Counted from the first letter of the stretch, positions 37,459-47,055 are shown. The stretch is 64,000 bases of DNA from CAWCBH01 sp963793785 (GCA_963793785.1 CAWCBH010000003.1:2046001-2110000), one strand, 5' to 3'. Made by a program: numbers and translations. Notes: generated from the sequence alone by a model not told the origin.

Positions 37459-38547
37459 GTGGCGGCCAAGGGCGACAGGCTCCAGGAGTACAAGCGCAAG
37501 CGCTCCTTTGCGCACACCCCCGAGCCGCGCGGAGACGAGGCCCCCGACCTCGCCGGATCGGGCCGCTTCGTGGTCCAGCAGCACGACGCCACCAACCTGC
37601 ACTGGGACCTGCGGCTCGAGCACGAGGGCGTCGCCCTTTCCTGGGCGTTGCCGCGCGGCATCCCGCAGCTTCCCGACCGCAGCGCCAACCGCCTCGCGGT
37701 GCGAACCGAGGACCACCCCCTGAAATACCTCGACTTCGAGGGCCAGATACCGAGCGGCGAGTACGGCGCCGGGACGATGTCGATCTGGGATCGCGGCACC
37801 TACGAGGCGCAGAAGCTGCGCGCCAACGAGGTGATCGCAAGCTTCGACGGCGAGCGGCTGAGCGGCCGCTACGCGCTGTTTCAGACCCGCGGCAAGAACT
37901 GGATCATCCACCGCATGGACCCGCCGCTCGACCCCGAGCGGCAGCCACTTCCGGAGGAGATGAAGCCGATGCAGCCGCGGCGCGGCGCGATGCCCTCCGA
38001 TCCGAACGCCTGGGGGTTCGAGATCGCCTGGGGCGGGCTGCGGACGCTGCTGTGGTGCGAGCCGGGCCACATCCGCCGCTCACGCAGCCGCGGCCTCGAG
38101 GCCGAAACCGTGGACAGGTTTCCGGAGCTGCGGCGGATCGCCCGCTCGCTCGGTGCCACCGAGGCAGTGCTGGACGGCGAGGTGGTGGTGCTTGACGACG
38201 AAGGGCGGCCCAGCGCCGAGCGGCTGCGAGAGCGAAAGCGCGCCGGCTCGGAATCGGTCGCGCGGCGGCTGTCCCGAGACGCACCGGCGACGCTGATGCT
38301 CTTCGACCTCCTGTTCTGCGACGGCCGCGATGCGACGGCACTCCCCTACGAGGAGCGCCGCTCGCTGCTGGAGGGCCTCGACCTCGACGGCGGCGCCTGG
38401 CAGACGCCTTCCTGGCATCGCGGCGATGGGGCGGCGCTGCTGGCCGCGGCGCGGGGGCGCGGGCTGGCGGGCCTGGTCGCGAAGCGGCTCGGCAGCACCT
38501 ACCGGCCCGGCCGCCGCAGCGACGATTGGGTCAAGGTGGACGCCTGA
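37459..38547 (+). CDS. LigD-type 3'-phosphoesterase domain fused to a catalytically dead ligase domain
   Basis: About 362 residues from GTG 37459. Residues ~15-160 are a LigD phosphoesterase: RFVVQQHDATNLHWDLRLEH with its catalytic His and Asp, LPDRSANRLAVRTEDHPLKY, DFEGQIPSGEYGAGTMSIWD and the closing WIIHRMD. The remaining ~200 residues follow the ATP-dependent ligase adenylation domain, with RFPELRRI, AVLDGEVVVLD and PGRRSDDWVKV, but motif I reads EIAWGGLR instead of ExKxDGxR, so the nucleophilic Lys is Ala, and the Glu of the EGxVxK motif is Ala. No OB fold follows. Likely an end-trimming enzyme with a pseudo-ligase used for DNA or protein binding. An active ligase starts two bases later. 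Confidence 0.85.
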   Translation: MAAKGDRLQEYKRKRSFAHTPEPRGDEAPDLAGSGRFVVQQHDATNLHWDLRLEHEGVALSWALPRGIPQLPDRSANRLAVRTEDHPLKYLDFEGQIPSGEYGAGTMSIWDRGTYEAQKLRANEVIASFDGERLSGRYALFQTRGKNWIIHRMDPPLDPERQPLPEEMKPMQPRRGAMPSDPNAWGFEIAWGGLRTLLWCEPGHIRRSRSRGLEAETVDRFPELRRIARSLGATEAVLDGEVVVLDDEGRPSAERLRERKRAGSESVARRLSRDAPATLMLFDLLFCDGRDATALPYEERRSLLEGLDLDGGAWQTPSWHRGDGAALLAAARGRGLAGLVAKRLGSTYRPGRRSDDWVKVDA

Positions 38548-38548
38548 G

Positions 38549-39503
38549 ATGTCGCTGCCGCTGAAGCCGCCGATCAAGCCGCAGCTGGCGCTGACCCGCA
38601 AGCAGCTCCCCGAGGGAGAGGAGTGGGCCTATGAGCCGAAGCTGGACGGCTTCCGGGCGATCACCTTCGTCGACGGCGCCGAGGTCTACATCCAATCCCG
38701 TGGCGGCGAAGTCGCTGCGCCGCTACTTCCCCGAGCTCAGCTTTGCGCCCGGCCGCTACGTGATCGACGGCGAGCTGGTGATCCGCAACGAGGCCGGAGA
38801 GCTGGAGTTCGACGCGCTGCAGAGCCGCCTCCACCCGGCCGAGTCCCGGGTTCAGTTCCTGGCCAAGGAGATCCCCGCCGGCTACGTCGTCTTCGACCTC
38901 CTCGCCGAAGGGGACGAGATCCTGCTGGAGCGCCCGCTCGCCGAGCGACGTGAGCGGCTTGAAGCGCTGGCCAAGCAAACCGGGGCGATCGAGCTGACGC
39001 CCCTGACCGCCGACGCCCAGCAGGCTGAAGAATGGCTGCGCTCGATCGAGGGAGTGATCGCCAAGCAGCTCGACGCGCCCTACCTCCCGGGCCAGCGGCG
39101 CGGGATGGCGAAGGTCAAGCGCGAGCGGACGATCGACTGCGTGGTGATGGGCTTACGGCCGGGCAAGGAGGAGGGAACGGTGGGCTCACTGATCCTCGGC
39201 CTCTATGACGGCGAGGAGCTGCGTCCCGTCGGCCACATCTCCGGCTTCACCAAGCAGACCAAGCGCACCCTGCGGCAACAGCTGGCGCCGCTGGAGACCG
39301 GCGCCAAGGGCTCAGGCGAGCCGAGCCGCTGGACCGGCGGCCGCGACCTGGATTGGGTGGAGCTACGACCGGAGCTGGTGATCGAGGTCGGCTACGACCA
39401 CGCCAGCGCCGGCCGGATCCGCCACGGCACCCGGTTCCTGCGCTTTCGCGACGACAAGGCGCCGCGGGAGTGCCGCTTCGAGGACCTCGACGAGGGCGTC
39501 TGA
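38549..39503 (+). CDS. ATP-dependent DNA ligase (LigC/LigD ligase-like), one frameshift
   Basis: About 318 residues from ATG 38549. Motif I YEPKLDGFRA carries the adenylated Lys; YVIDGELVI, GYVVFDLL, IEGVIAKQLDAPYLPGQR and MAKVKRERTIDCVV are motifs III to V, and the OB-fold part continues to RHGTRFLRFRDDKAPRECRF. One extra G near 38709 breaks the frame; removing it gives SRGGKSLRRYFPELSF (motif III). With the upstream phosphoesterase it makes a split end-joining system; no Ku gene is in the window. Confidence 0.9.
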
Positions 39504-39518
39504 CCGGCGCCGCCCGGG

Positions 39519-40013
39519 TCAGGCGGACGGCTTTTCGTTTCGGCCTGCGCCGGCCATGTACTCGTCGAGCTGATCCCGCGCCTGCTTACGCGCCTTGGCG
39601 CGCAGCGGCGGCAGCGTCGCGACCAGAAGCCCGACCGGGCCGAGTGCCTGCCGAGCCCACTTTCGGAAGTCGAAGTCGTCGTCGTGCTCGGCGATCAGGC
39701 CGTCCTCGAAGCGGAAGCCGGCGTCGATGTCGTTGACCACCTTGCGGCCGGTCGAGAAGGTGTAGGTCGCGACCCAGTTCGCCGTACCGGTCGTCTCGTC
39801 GGCGTCGTGCGCCCTCAGCTCGACCGAGAGGTCCGTGGCCCGGCCGGTCAGCATCTTCCACATCGAACCGATCTCCTCCCCGCGCAGCTCGCCGAATGCC
39901 GGATCGGAGAAGCGGGCGCCGGGAGCGTAGGCGGCGGCCATCGTCTCCCCGTCGCAGCGGTCGAAGGCGGCGTAGAAGCGCTCGATCAGGGCGCGGTTGG
40001 CCTCGGCCGACAT
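39519..40013 (-). CDS. NTF2-fold (SnoaL-like) protein
   Basis: 164 residues. MSAEANRALIERFYAAFDRCD opens like a SnoaL_2/ketosteroid-isomerase-like protein, followed by YAPGARFSDPAFGELRGEEI and the strand pair ANWVATYTFSTGRKVVND and AGFRFEDGLIAEHDDDFDF. A basic tail of ~30 residues (RAKARKQARDQLDEY) follows. Convergent with the ligase gene, 16 bp apart. Substrate unknown. Confidence 0.8.
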   Translation of the reverse strand: MSAEANRALIERFYAAFDRCDGETMAAAYAPGARFSDPAFGELRGEEIGSMWKMLTGRATDLSVELRAHDADETTGTANWVATYTFSTGRKVVNDIDAGFRFEDGLIAEHDDDFDFRKWARQALGPVGLLVATLPPLRAKARKQARDQLDEYMAGAGRNEKPSA

Positions 40014-40032
40014 CGAGACGACCCTAACCGCT

Positions 40033-41601
40033 CTAGAACAGGGAGCGCTGAGCTCCCCCTGGCACTCGGCCGGCGGGTCCTGTCACGGAATTGGTGCCAC
40101 CACCCCTGCGGTGCGGGCGCTCCTCGGGGCGGTCCCCCAAACCGCGCCACCCGCCGGAGAAGACGCCCGGTCCCCTCCGCCGCCCCCTACTTGAGCAGTT
40201 GTTCGCTGCGATCCGCGCCGCCGCCGATTCGATCCCCAGCCCTTGACGACAGAGGAGACGCGGTTCGCGGTCCTTGGGGCGCATGTAGGCGCGGTCGTCG
40301 CTGTAGAGCTGCTCGTACCTGGCCAGGAGGTCGGGGCGCTTGGCCCGCAGCCAGCCGAAGAAGACGTCGCGCACCTCGTCGCGAAGGTGCAGGGCCACGC
40401 CGCCGACGAAGTCGGCGCCGGCCTCGCGGGCCAGCGCGACGATCGGCTCTACCTGCTCCGGCGAGTCGTTGATCCCGGGCATCAGCGGCGCGATCAGGAC
40501 GCCGGAGCCGATCCCGCGCTCCTTCAGCTTCGCCACCGCCTCCAGCCGCGCCTGCGGACTCGGCGTATGCGGTTCGGTGGCCCGCCAGGCCTCCTCGTCG
40601 AGGGTCGGCACCGAGAGGTTGACCGAGACGTCGACCCTCTTCGCCGCCCTCGCGTAGAGGTCGATGTCGCGCAGGGCAAGCGGCGACTTCGTCAGCACCG
40701 AGATCGGCGTCTCCGCCGCCTCCAGCGCCTCGATGACCTCGGGCATCAACCGGTAGCGGCTCTCGGCCCATTGGTAGGGGTCGGTGTTGGTCCCCAACGC
40801 GACCATCTCCCGCTTCCACGACGGCCGCGCCAGCTCCGCCCGCAGGACCTCGGGGGTGTTGACCTTGACGACGATCTCGCGCTCGAAGTCGCGGCCGGCG
40901 TCGAAGCCGAGGTAGGGGTGGGTGCGCCGCGCGAAGCAGTTGTGGCTGACGACGCCGTTGGCGATGAAGTCCCCGGTCCCGGTCGTGACGTCGAAGAGCT
41001 CCAGCTCGTAGCCGAGCGGCTCGACCGCGACGACGCGGTGCGACCGGCCCGAAACCACCTCCAGTCCTTCGGTTCGAGCCGCGAGCCGGGTCCCGACGCT
41101 GAGATGCGGTCGCGGCAGTCCCGGGCCCGCGTCGACGTGCTGCCAGCCGCGATCGGTGAGGAAGCGGTGGTCGCCGCTGGTGACCAGCTCGGTGCCTCCC
41201 TCGAGCGAGACCCGGAAGGCCGGCTTGGTCGTCGACCAGTGATCGTGAACGTGGGTCAGCGTCAGGCGCCGCCCCTGTGCCGAGATCGCGGTCCCGCAGA
41301 CCGGGTCGCCGCGGCGCAGCTGGGCCAGCGGCACCGTTCGCCCGTCTGCCCGCAGCACCGGCAGATCCCCGGCCCCGCAGTAGATGCAGGCATGGCTGCA
41401 GCCGCGAAAGGCGTTGATCGTCCAGTTGAAGCCGAAGCGCCCGCCGGGCACGTGGTTGAGCGCCGACTTCGCCCGCACCTCGTGGAAATTGATTCCCGTC
41501 GCCTCGGGGGCCTCGAACGTGCGCACCACGGTGCCGTCCCCGATCCCCGGCAGGCGGGCGTCCCTTTCGACCCTTTGATCGTCCCAGCGCATTACGAACA
41601 C
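40033..41601 (-). CDS. Rv2578c family radical SAM protein interrupted by an intein
   Basis: 522 residues before splicing, 375 after. The spliced protein reads NWTINAFRGCSHACIYCFAR, with the [4Fe-4S] cysteines C68, C72 and C75 in CxxxCxxC, then the barrel with EIVVKVNTPEVLRAEL, MVALGTNTDPYQWAE, ISVLTKSP and VSVNLSVPTLDEE. The family is known in actinobacteria but its reaction is not established. The third cluster cysteine is the splice junction, so the enzyme can hold its cluster only after splicing. Start is ATG 41601 or 41592 (MRWDDQ, the family's usual opening). The C-terminal ~60 residues are low-complexity and less certain. Confidence 0.9.
   Translation of the reverse strand: MFVMRWDDQRVERDARLPGIGDGTVVRTFEAPEATGINFHEVRAKSALNHVPGGRFGFNWTINAFRGCSHACIYCGAGDLPVLRADGRTVPLAQLRRGDPVCGTAISAQGRRLTLTHVHDHWSTTKPAFRVSLEGGTELVTSGDHRFLTDRGWQHVDAGPGLPRPHLSVGTRLAARTEGLEVVSGRSHRVVAVEPLGYELELFDVTTGTGDFIANGVVSHNCFARRTHPYLGFDAGRDFEREIVVKVNTPEVLRAELARPSWKREMVALGTNTDPYQWAESRYRLMPEVIEALEAAETPISVLTKSPLALRDIDLYARAAKRVDVSVNLSVPTLDEEAWRATEPHTPSPQARLEAVAKLKERGIGSGVLIAPLMPGINDSPEQVEPIVALAREAGADFVGGVALHLRDEVRDVFFGWLRAKRPDLLARYEQLYSDDRAYMRPKDREPRLLCRQGLGIESAAARIAANNCSSRGRRRGPGVFSGGWRGLGDRPEERPHRRGGGTNSVTGPAGRVPGGAQRSLF
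40939..41379 (-). mobile_element. Mini-intein, 147 residues
   Basis: Protein-splicing Hint domain, residues 75-221 of the host. Block A is CGAGDLPVLRADG with Cys1 and LRRGD; block B is TSGDHRFLTDRGW with the Thr-x-x-His pair; blocks F/G are YELELFDVTTGTGDFIANG and VVSHN, ending His-Asn before a +1 Cys. No LAGLIDADG or HNH endonuclease is inserted, so it can splice but cannot home by itself. Confidence 0.92.
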
Positions 41602-41634
41602 ATGTTCGCATACGGGGCAGACGCGACTCGTCTT

Positions 41635-42099
41635 TCAGCCGGGCAGCCGGCCCTCGATCACGTAGCGCAGGACGTCGACCACCTGGCCGGCCTCGCGGGC
41701 GGTTGCCAGCGCGGCGCGGTCGACCTCCTTGAGGGCATGGTCGTGATCGTCGTCATGCAGGGTGACGACCGGCTTGCCGAGCGCCGCCGCATAGCCGGCG
41801 TCGAAGGCCGCGTTCCACTGCCGGTACTTGTCGCCGAAGCGCACCACGACCACGTCGGCATTGCGAATCAGCGTCTGGGTGCGGATCGCGTTCACACCCG
41901 CCCCCTTGTGATCTCCCCAGAAGCTCTCCCCCTCCTCGCCGAGGGTGCCGGTGCCGGCGTCGTCTGAGGCGCCGTGATCGGTCACCGGGGCGCTGAGCCG
42001 AACCGGCAGGCCCGCCTGCTCGACCCCGGCGGCGATCTGCGCCCGCCAGTCGGAGTGGATCTCGCCCGAGAGGTAGACGTCCCAGGTCCGCTCGCTCAC
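41635..42099 (-). CDS. YtoQ family protein
   Basis: 154 residues. WDVYLSGEIHSDWRAQI, LSAPVTDHGASDDAG, SFWGDHKGAGVNAIRTQTL, VVVVRFGDKYRQWNAAFDAG and YAAALGKPVVTLHDDDHDHA follow the YtoQ family throughout. The fold is related to nucleoside 2-deoxyribosyltransferases, with the AFDAGYA segment near the active site, but no reaction is established. Complete gene, convergent with nothing; the divergent radical SAM gene begins within 35 bp. Confidence 0.85.
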   Translation of the reverse strand: MSERTWDVYLSGEIHSDWRAQIAAGVEQAGLPVRLSAPVTDHGASDDAGTGTLGEEGESFWGDHKGAGVNAIRTQTLIRNADVVVVRFGDKYRQWNAAFDAGYAAALGKPVVTLHDDDHDHALKEVDRAALATAREAGQVVDVLRYVIEGRLPG

Positions 42100-42109
42100 G
42101 CGTCCGATC

Positions 42110-42728
42110 CTAGGGCAGCAGGATCGTGAACGGACCGTCCTCGAAGCTGTTGTCGGGCTCGTTGGCGACCGTCACCTCGAAGGAGCCGGCATCGGGCCCG
42201 GCGCCGATCCTGCCGGCGGCGACGATGTTGTTCTCGCCGAGGTTGCTGAGGTCGGTGTTCGAGGAGACGACCGCCAGCAGGCCGCCGGCTCCGTTGAAGC
42301 GGACCATGTAGTGGCCGAGCGACGCCCTTCGCACCTCGACGGTGCCGCCCGAGCAGTTGTGGACCAGGTCGACGAACAGCGGCGAAGCCGTATAGGTGTC
42401 GGGCATCAGCGGGTTGCCCTTGACGCGGGCATGACCCCGCAGCTTGCCCGGCCTGGCAGCCGTCGCTGCGCAGCAGGCCGGAGAGCGACGTCTCGAGGAT
42501 GTCCTGGCCCCGCAGCGAGTCGTTGACGACATCTGCGCCGCGCACGGCGGCGTTGTTGCGCAGGTCGACCGAGCGCACGGACTCGTTGCGCAGCTGGGTC
42601 GAGCTGACCGAGTTGCGGGCGATCCCCCAGGCGGTGCCGCTGGCGGCGACGAAGAGCGCGATCAACGAGATCACCAGCGCCGGCGAAGGACGTCGCGCTG
42701 GGATTCGTGATCGGGCCTCCCGACTCAC
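42110..42728 (-). CDS. Secreted stalk-repeat protein, one frameshift
   Basis: About 205 residues after correction. N-terminal anchor LVISLIALFVAASGTAWGIA, then repeats of V-S-S-T-Q-L-R-N-E-S-V-R-S-V-D-L-R-N-N, short units with a Leu/Val every five to seven residues, like the protein at 16430. The C-terminal beta-rich domain (DLVHNCSGGTVEVRRASLGH, FEVTVANEPDNSFEDGPFTI) has paired Cys. The frame changes near 42445-42455; one extra + strand G in the CCCGGCC run explains it and gives CQAGKLRGHARVKGN. Likely a surface protein. Confidence 0.75.
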
Positions 42729-42777
42729 CCCGCTGATCTAAGCGGCGACGCGTCGCGGGAGTCAAGCGAGACCCGGC

Positions 42778-44863
42778 CTAACCGGTGTTCTTCGGGTCCG
42801 CGGGCGACACCGACTCGCAATCGCTGTCCGGGCCATCGCCGTAAGCAGGATGGTCGATGACCGCCGTATCGCTATCGGCGCCGCAGGCGATGGTCGTATC
42901 CGCATCTGCCGAGTTGGCGAGGAGGAGGTCGATCCCCGCACCGCCGAAGAAGACGTCTGCCCCGCTACGGCCGATCAGCTGGTTGGAGTCGGGCCCTCCG
43001 TACAGCGAGTCCGCAAGTGTCGTGCCCTCCAGGTCCTCAACCTGGAGCAGGCGGTCGAAAGGCTGGGCTCCGCATTCGGGCCCCGCCGCTGTGCCGAACC
43101 GCCCCGCGATGCCCTCCCCGAGGCGGGCGTCGATGCCGGTCTTGAACTTCGCCCAGGAGGCGCTGTCTCGGTCCGGACCACCATCGAGATCGTCCCCGTC
43201 GCAGATCGTGTTGGAGAGCAGCAGGTCGTTGCCGGCTCCGGCCGAGAGGTCGTCGGCACCGTCGTTGTTGATCAGCGCATCGTCGCCCGCCAGGCCGACC
43301 AGGGTGTCGGCCCAGGCCCCTGTCGTATCCGGCCCGTCGACGAGGACGTCCTCACTCAGGTCGCCGCCGATCAGCATGTCCGTCCCCTCCCCGCCGGTGG
43401 CGACGACCGAGCTGCCAGGCCCCGAAGCCATCGGCTCGCAACTGATCGCTACCACCCATCCCCGCGAGGACAACGGCGTCCAGGCGCCCGTTCACCGTGC
43501 AGATCACCTGGGTCGAAGTCGGTGTCCCGCAGCCGAATGCGGCCGATGTGTCAAATCTGCCGGCCGAGCCCGGAAGGACCTTGAACGTCACCCGTGCCGG
43601 GGAACCTGACGCGTAGGTGGCGGTGACGGAGTCGCCGCTGCTGCTTCCGAGCAGATATAGCTGGGTCTGGCCCGGGATCTCGGGCGCCATCGCGCCGACC
43701 CCGATCCGAGTCGCGTTTCGCAGCACCACCCCGCCCGCGTTGGCCGACTCGCAGCCGACCGCCCTGACTCGGTTGCGACAGTGATCCGATCCGACGTTTC
43801 CGTTCAGGGTGTTGCTGCCCGACCCCCCATCGAGATGGTCGCCGTCTGCCCCTCCGGAGAGGGCGTCGTCTCCGCCGCCGCCCAGGATCACGTCACCGCC
43901 CCCGCCTCCGTAGATCACGTTGCTGTGGCTGGAGCCGACGATGTAGTCGGAGAATGGGGAGCCGACGACGTTCTCGAAATCCGCGCCGGTAACCGAATCG
44001 AGACCCCCGCCGGTCGGAGCGAGGCCGTTGTCGGCGATGTTGGCGCTGAGGTCCAGGTAAACCCCACGCTCACCGGCCGCGGCCGGGAAGTTGCGAAAGC
44101 TGGAGAAGCTCGGATAGCCGCTCTTGCTCGGAAACCCGGGCGTAACGGCGCTCGCATAGCTCAAGGTGTCGGAGCCGCCCCCGGAGTCACGCAGGATGTC
44201 GGCTGTTCCGTCGCCGCGGACCTGATCGTCCCCGGACCCCCCGTCGACCGTATCGCCGCCGAAGCCGCCTGAGAGCAGATCGTTGCCGGCTCCACCGTCG
44301 ATCGTGTCGTCCTTGATCCCACCGTAGAGGCGATCGTCTCCCCCGCCGCCGTTGAGGATGTCGTTGCCGCTGCCGCCATAGACCACGTCGGCACCGGGCC
44401 CACCGTCGAAACGGTCCCCGCCCCCTCCCAGATAACAGCCGTCCGGGCAGTCTGTGACCTCCAAAGCCAAGGTGCGACGCGCAGTGCTTGCGGATCGCGG
44501 CGGCGGGCCGGCGCGGATGACGTCATCGCCCCCGCCCCCGTCGACGACCACTCCGGCAGCCGGGGCATAGATCGTGTCCTCTCCGCCGTGGCCGTACACA
44601 GCCTCGACGCCACGCCTGGCGACAATCACATCAGCGCATGCCGTTCCTCGCATCGTGTCCCCGCGGACAGTCGGGCCGGCTGAACAATCCGACCTGCCTG
44701 CGCCGGCGGACTCCGAGATCAGGGCGCAGAGGCAAACGAAGCAGGCCAGTGCCGTCGCGAACGATGCCCGCTGGGGAGAGCGGAGCGAGAGCGCATGCAC
44801 TCTGGGCTCGCCTGACGCCGACCGCACTGCCTTGATGCTGGCACCGACGCCGGGCGTTGGCAA
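42778..44863 (-). CDS. RTX-like calcium-binding repeat protein, secreted, one frameshift
   Basis: About 695 residues. A signal-like hydrophobic segment (FATALACFVCLCALI) is followed by many GGxGxDxxx nonapeptides, e.g. GGGGDDVIRAG, GGPGADVVYGGSGNDILNGG, GGDDRLYGGIKDDTIDGGAG and GGGDVILGGGGDD, which form Ca-binding parallel beta rolls. A globular insert with two Cys near residue 400-450 precedes a last repeat block (LAGDDALINNDGADDLSAGA). The frame changes near 43415-43435, repaired by removing one base so that LRADGFGAGSSVVATGGEG reads through. Without a type I exporter nearby, export is probably by the signal peptide. Confidence 0.82.
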
Positions 44864-44955
44864 CCCCAGAAATTGGTTTGGCGCCGATTAGTCTCGGCTC
44901 CCAGGGTGGTCTTAGGACAGAAGCGGATCGAAACCGACTGAGCAAAGGAGCAACC

Positions 44956-45339
44956 ATGTTCGAGAACACCAAGGCCTTCAGCGGCTTTGCCGTCGACGAC
45001 CTGCAGGCCGCGCATCGGTTCTACGGCGAGACTCTCGGCCTGAAGACCGAGATCCTCGACGAGGAAAACGGATTGCTGCAGATCGACCTGGCCGGCGGCG
45101 ATCGCCCGACGTTCGTCTATCTGAAGCCGGACTTCTCCCCCGCCACCTACACGATCCTCAACTTCCCGGTCGACGACGTCGAGGCCGCCGTCGACGGCCT
45201 GGCCGAGCGCGGAGTCGAGTTCGAGCAGTACGAGGGATTCGAGCAGGACGAGAAGGGGATCTTCCGCGGCGAGGGGCCGGAGATCGCCTGGTTCAAGGAT
45301 CCGGCGGGAAACATCCTCTCGGTGCTGGAAGACGAGTAG
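44956..45339 (+). CDS. VOC (glyoxalase/bleomycin-resistance) family protein
   Basis: 127 residues from ATG 44956, preceded by AAAGGAG. Two beta-alpha-beta-beta-beta repeats: FSGFAVDDLQAAHRFYGETL with LGLKTEI, and YTILNFPVDDVEAAVDGLAE ending WFKDPAGNILSVLED with the usual C-terminal metal-ligand Glu region. The first-strand His/Gln ligand position is Ser/Gly, so it may bind rather than catalyse. A terminator follows. Confidence 0.88.
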   Translation: MFENTKAFSGFAVDDLQAAHRFYGETLGLKTEILDEENGLLQIDLAGGDRPTFVYLKPDFSPATYTILNFPVDDVEAAVDGLAERGVEFEQYEGFEQDEKGIFRGEGPEIAWFKDPAGNILSVLEDE

Positions 45340-45353
45340 CCGCCTCAGCCGAG

Positions 45354-45374
45354 GCCGGGCCGGCGCCCGGCTTT
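45354..45374 (+). terminator. Terminator between VOC gene and ABC operon
   Basis: A seven-pair perfect stem GCCGGGC/GCCCGGC with CGGC loop, followed by TTT, 15 bp after the VOC stop. Confidence 0.65.
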
Positions 45375-45388
45375 GGCATGCTGGATCG

Positions 45389-46276
45389 ATGGCCATCGAG
45401 CTCCATGGAGTGGTGAAGCGGTTCGGCCGCATCACCGCCGTCGACGGGATCGACCTCGAGGTGCCGCCGGGCATCTGCCTCGGCCTGCTCGGGCCCAACG
45501 GGGCCGGCAAGTCGACGACGATGCGACTGCTGACCGGGCAGGCGATCGCCGACGAAGGCGAGATCGAGGTGCTCGGTCACCGGCTTCCGGCCGAGGCGAA
45601 GGCCGCCCGGGCGGAGATGGGCGTCGTCCCGCAGCTCGACAACCTCGACGTCGACGTCACCGTCGAGGACAACCTCGCCGTCTTTGCTCGCCTTTATCGC
45701 GTCGCCGACGTCCGCGGGGCGGTCGAGCGCGGGCTCGATCTGGCGCGGTTGCGCGAACGACGCCGCGACGCAGTCGACGAGCTCTCGGGCGGAATGCGGC
45801 GACGGCTGCTGCTGGCGCGCGGGCTGCTGCACAACCCGCGGCTGATGCTGCTCGACGAGCCCACGGTCGGCCTCGACCCGCAGATCCGCACCCAGCTCTG
45901 GTCGCTGATCGACGGGTTGCGGACGGAGGGGACGACGATCCTGATGTCGACCCACTACATCGAGGAGGCCCAGCGACTCGCCGACGAGGTGGCGGTGATG
46001 GCGGCCGGGAAGATCATCGCCCGCGGCCGGCCTTCGGAGCTGATCGCCGAGCACGCGGGCCGCGAGACCGCCGAGGTCTACGGGCCGCCACAGCAGCTGG
46101 CCGAGGCCCGGCAGCGGGCCGAGGCGCAGGGCCTGGCGGTGCGTCCGGCCGGCCCGGCGATCGCGATCGTCGGCGCCGAGCGGGCTCGCGACGGCGCCGT
46201 GCCGCCGGAGGCGGTGCTGCGGGCGGCCTCGCTGGAGGACGTCTTCGTGCTGCTGACGGGGGAGGAAGCAGAATGA
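45389..46276 (+). CDS. ABC-2 type exporter ATP-binding protein (NodI/DrrA-like)
   Basis: 295 residues. Walker A LLGPNGAGKSTTMRLLTG, Q-loop VVPQLDNLD, signature DELSGGMRRRLLLARGLLH, Walker B LMLLDEPTVGLDP and H-loop MSTHYIEEAQRLADEV. The C-terminal ~80 residues form the regulatory extension typical of DrrA/NodI. The stop overlaps the permease start (ATGA). Confidence 0.93.
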   Translation: MAIELHGVVKRFGRITAVDGIDLEVPPGICLGLLGPNGAGKSTTMRLLTGQAIADEGEIEVLGHRLPAEAKAARAEMGVVPQLDNLDVDVTVEDNLAVFARLYRVADVRGAVERGLDLARLRERRRDAVDELSGGMRRRLLLARGLLHNPRLMLLDEPTVGLDPQIRTQLWSLIDGLRTEGTTILMSTHYIEEAQRLADEVAVMAAGKIIARGRPSELIAEHAGRETAEVYGPPQQLAEARQRAEAQGLAVRPAGPAIAIVGAERARDGAVPPEAVLRAASLEDVFVLLTGEEAE

Positions 46277-47055
46277 GCCAGGTCGGTGCGCGGAGGCTGG
46301 AGCCGGCGGCGATCACCGGCGTGATGAGCCGTGAGGTGGCGAACTTCCGCACCTTCTGGAAGGGGACGACATTCTCCAGCGTGCTGGAGCCGGTCGTCTA
46401 CCTGCTCGCCTTCGGGCTGGGGCTGGGCGCGACCCTGGTCGATCGGGTCGACGGGCTCGACTACGTCGAGTTCGTCGGCACCGGCATGGTCGCCACCGCG
46501 GTGATCTTCTCCAGCGCCCTGCCGGCGATGTTCGGGACCTACGTCAAGGAGCGCTTCCAGCGCACCTACGACGCGATCCTCGCCGCCCCGGTCGACGTCG
46601 AGGAGCTGGTCACGGCGGAGATGCTGTGGATCGGGCTCCGGGGCGGCTTCTACGGCTGCTTTCCGTTGCTCGTCTCGATGCTCTTCGGACTCGATCCCGC
46701 CCCGGGGATGCTGCTGGTGCCGATCTTCTGCTTCTTCACGGCGCTCGGCTTCGCGGCCTTCGGCATCGCCGTCGCGGCCAGCGTCAGCAAGATGGATCAG
46801 TTCAACTACGTGACGACCCTTGTGATCACGCCGCTGTTCCTGGTCGCCGGCACGTTCTTCCCGATCGACGAGCTGCCCGACGGAGTGCAGGCGGCGGCGC
46901 AGCTAAACCCTCTCCACCACCTCGTCGAGCTGGTCCGTGGCGCCAGCTTCGGCTTCGAGGCCGTGGACCTGCTGCGCTTCGCGGTCCTGGTCGTCTTCGC
47001 GGTGGCTTTATGGCGGATCGCAGTCAGCCGGATGACCAAGCGCCTGGTCGATTAG
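46273..47055 (+). CDS. ABC-2 type exporter permease (NodJ/DrrB-like)
   Basis: 260 residues from ATG 46273. Six membrane helices: FSSVLEPVVYLLAFGLGLG, VATAVIFSSALPAM, the MLLVPIFCFFTALGFAAFGI segment, LVITPLFLVAGTFFPIDELP (the conserved TFFP of ABC-2 permeases), and a last helix before the Lys/Arg-rich end. With the upstream ATPase it makes a complete two-gene exporter for a drug, lipid or oligosaccharide. No substrate clue nearby. Confidence 0.92.
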   Translation: MSQVGARRLEPAAITGVMSREVANFRTFWKGTTFSSVLEPVVYLLAFGLGLGATLVDRVDGLDYVEFVGTGMVATAVIFSSALPAMFGTYVKERFQRTYDAILAAPVDVEELVTAEMLWIGLRGGFYGCFPLLVSMLFGLDPAPGMLLVPIFCFFTALGFAAFGIAVAASVSKMDQFNYVTTLVITPLFLVAGTFFPIDELPDGVQAAAQLNPLHHLVELVRGASFGFEAVDLLRFAVLVVFAVALWRIAVSRMTKRLVD

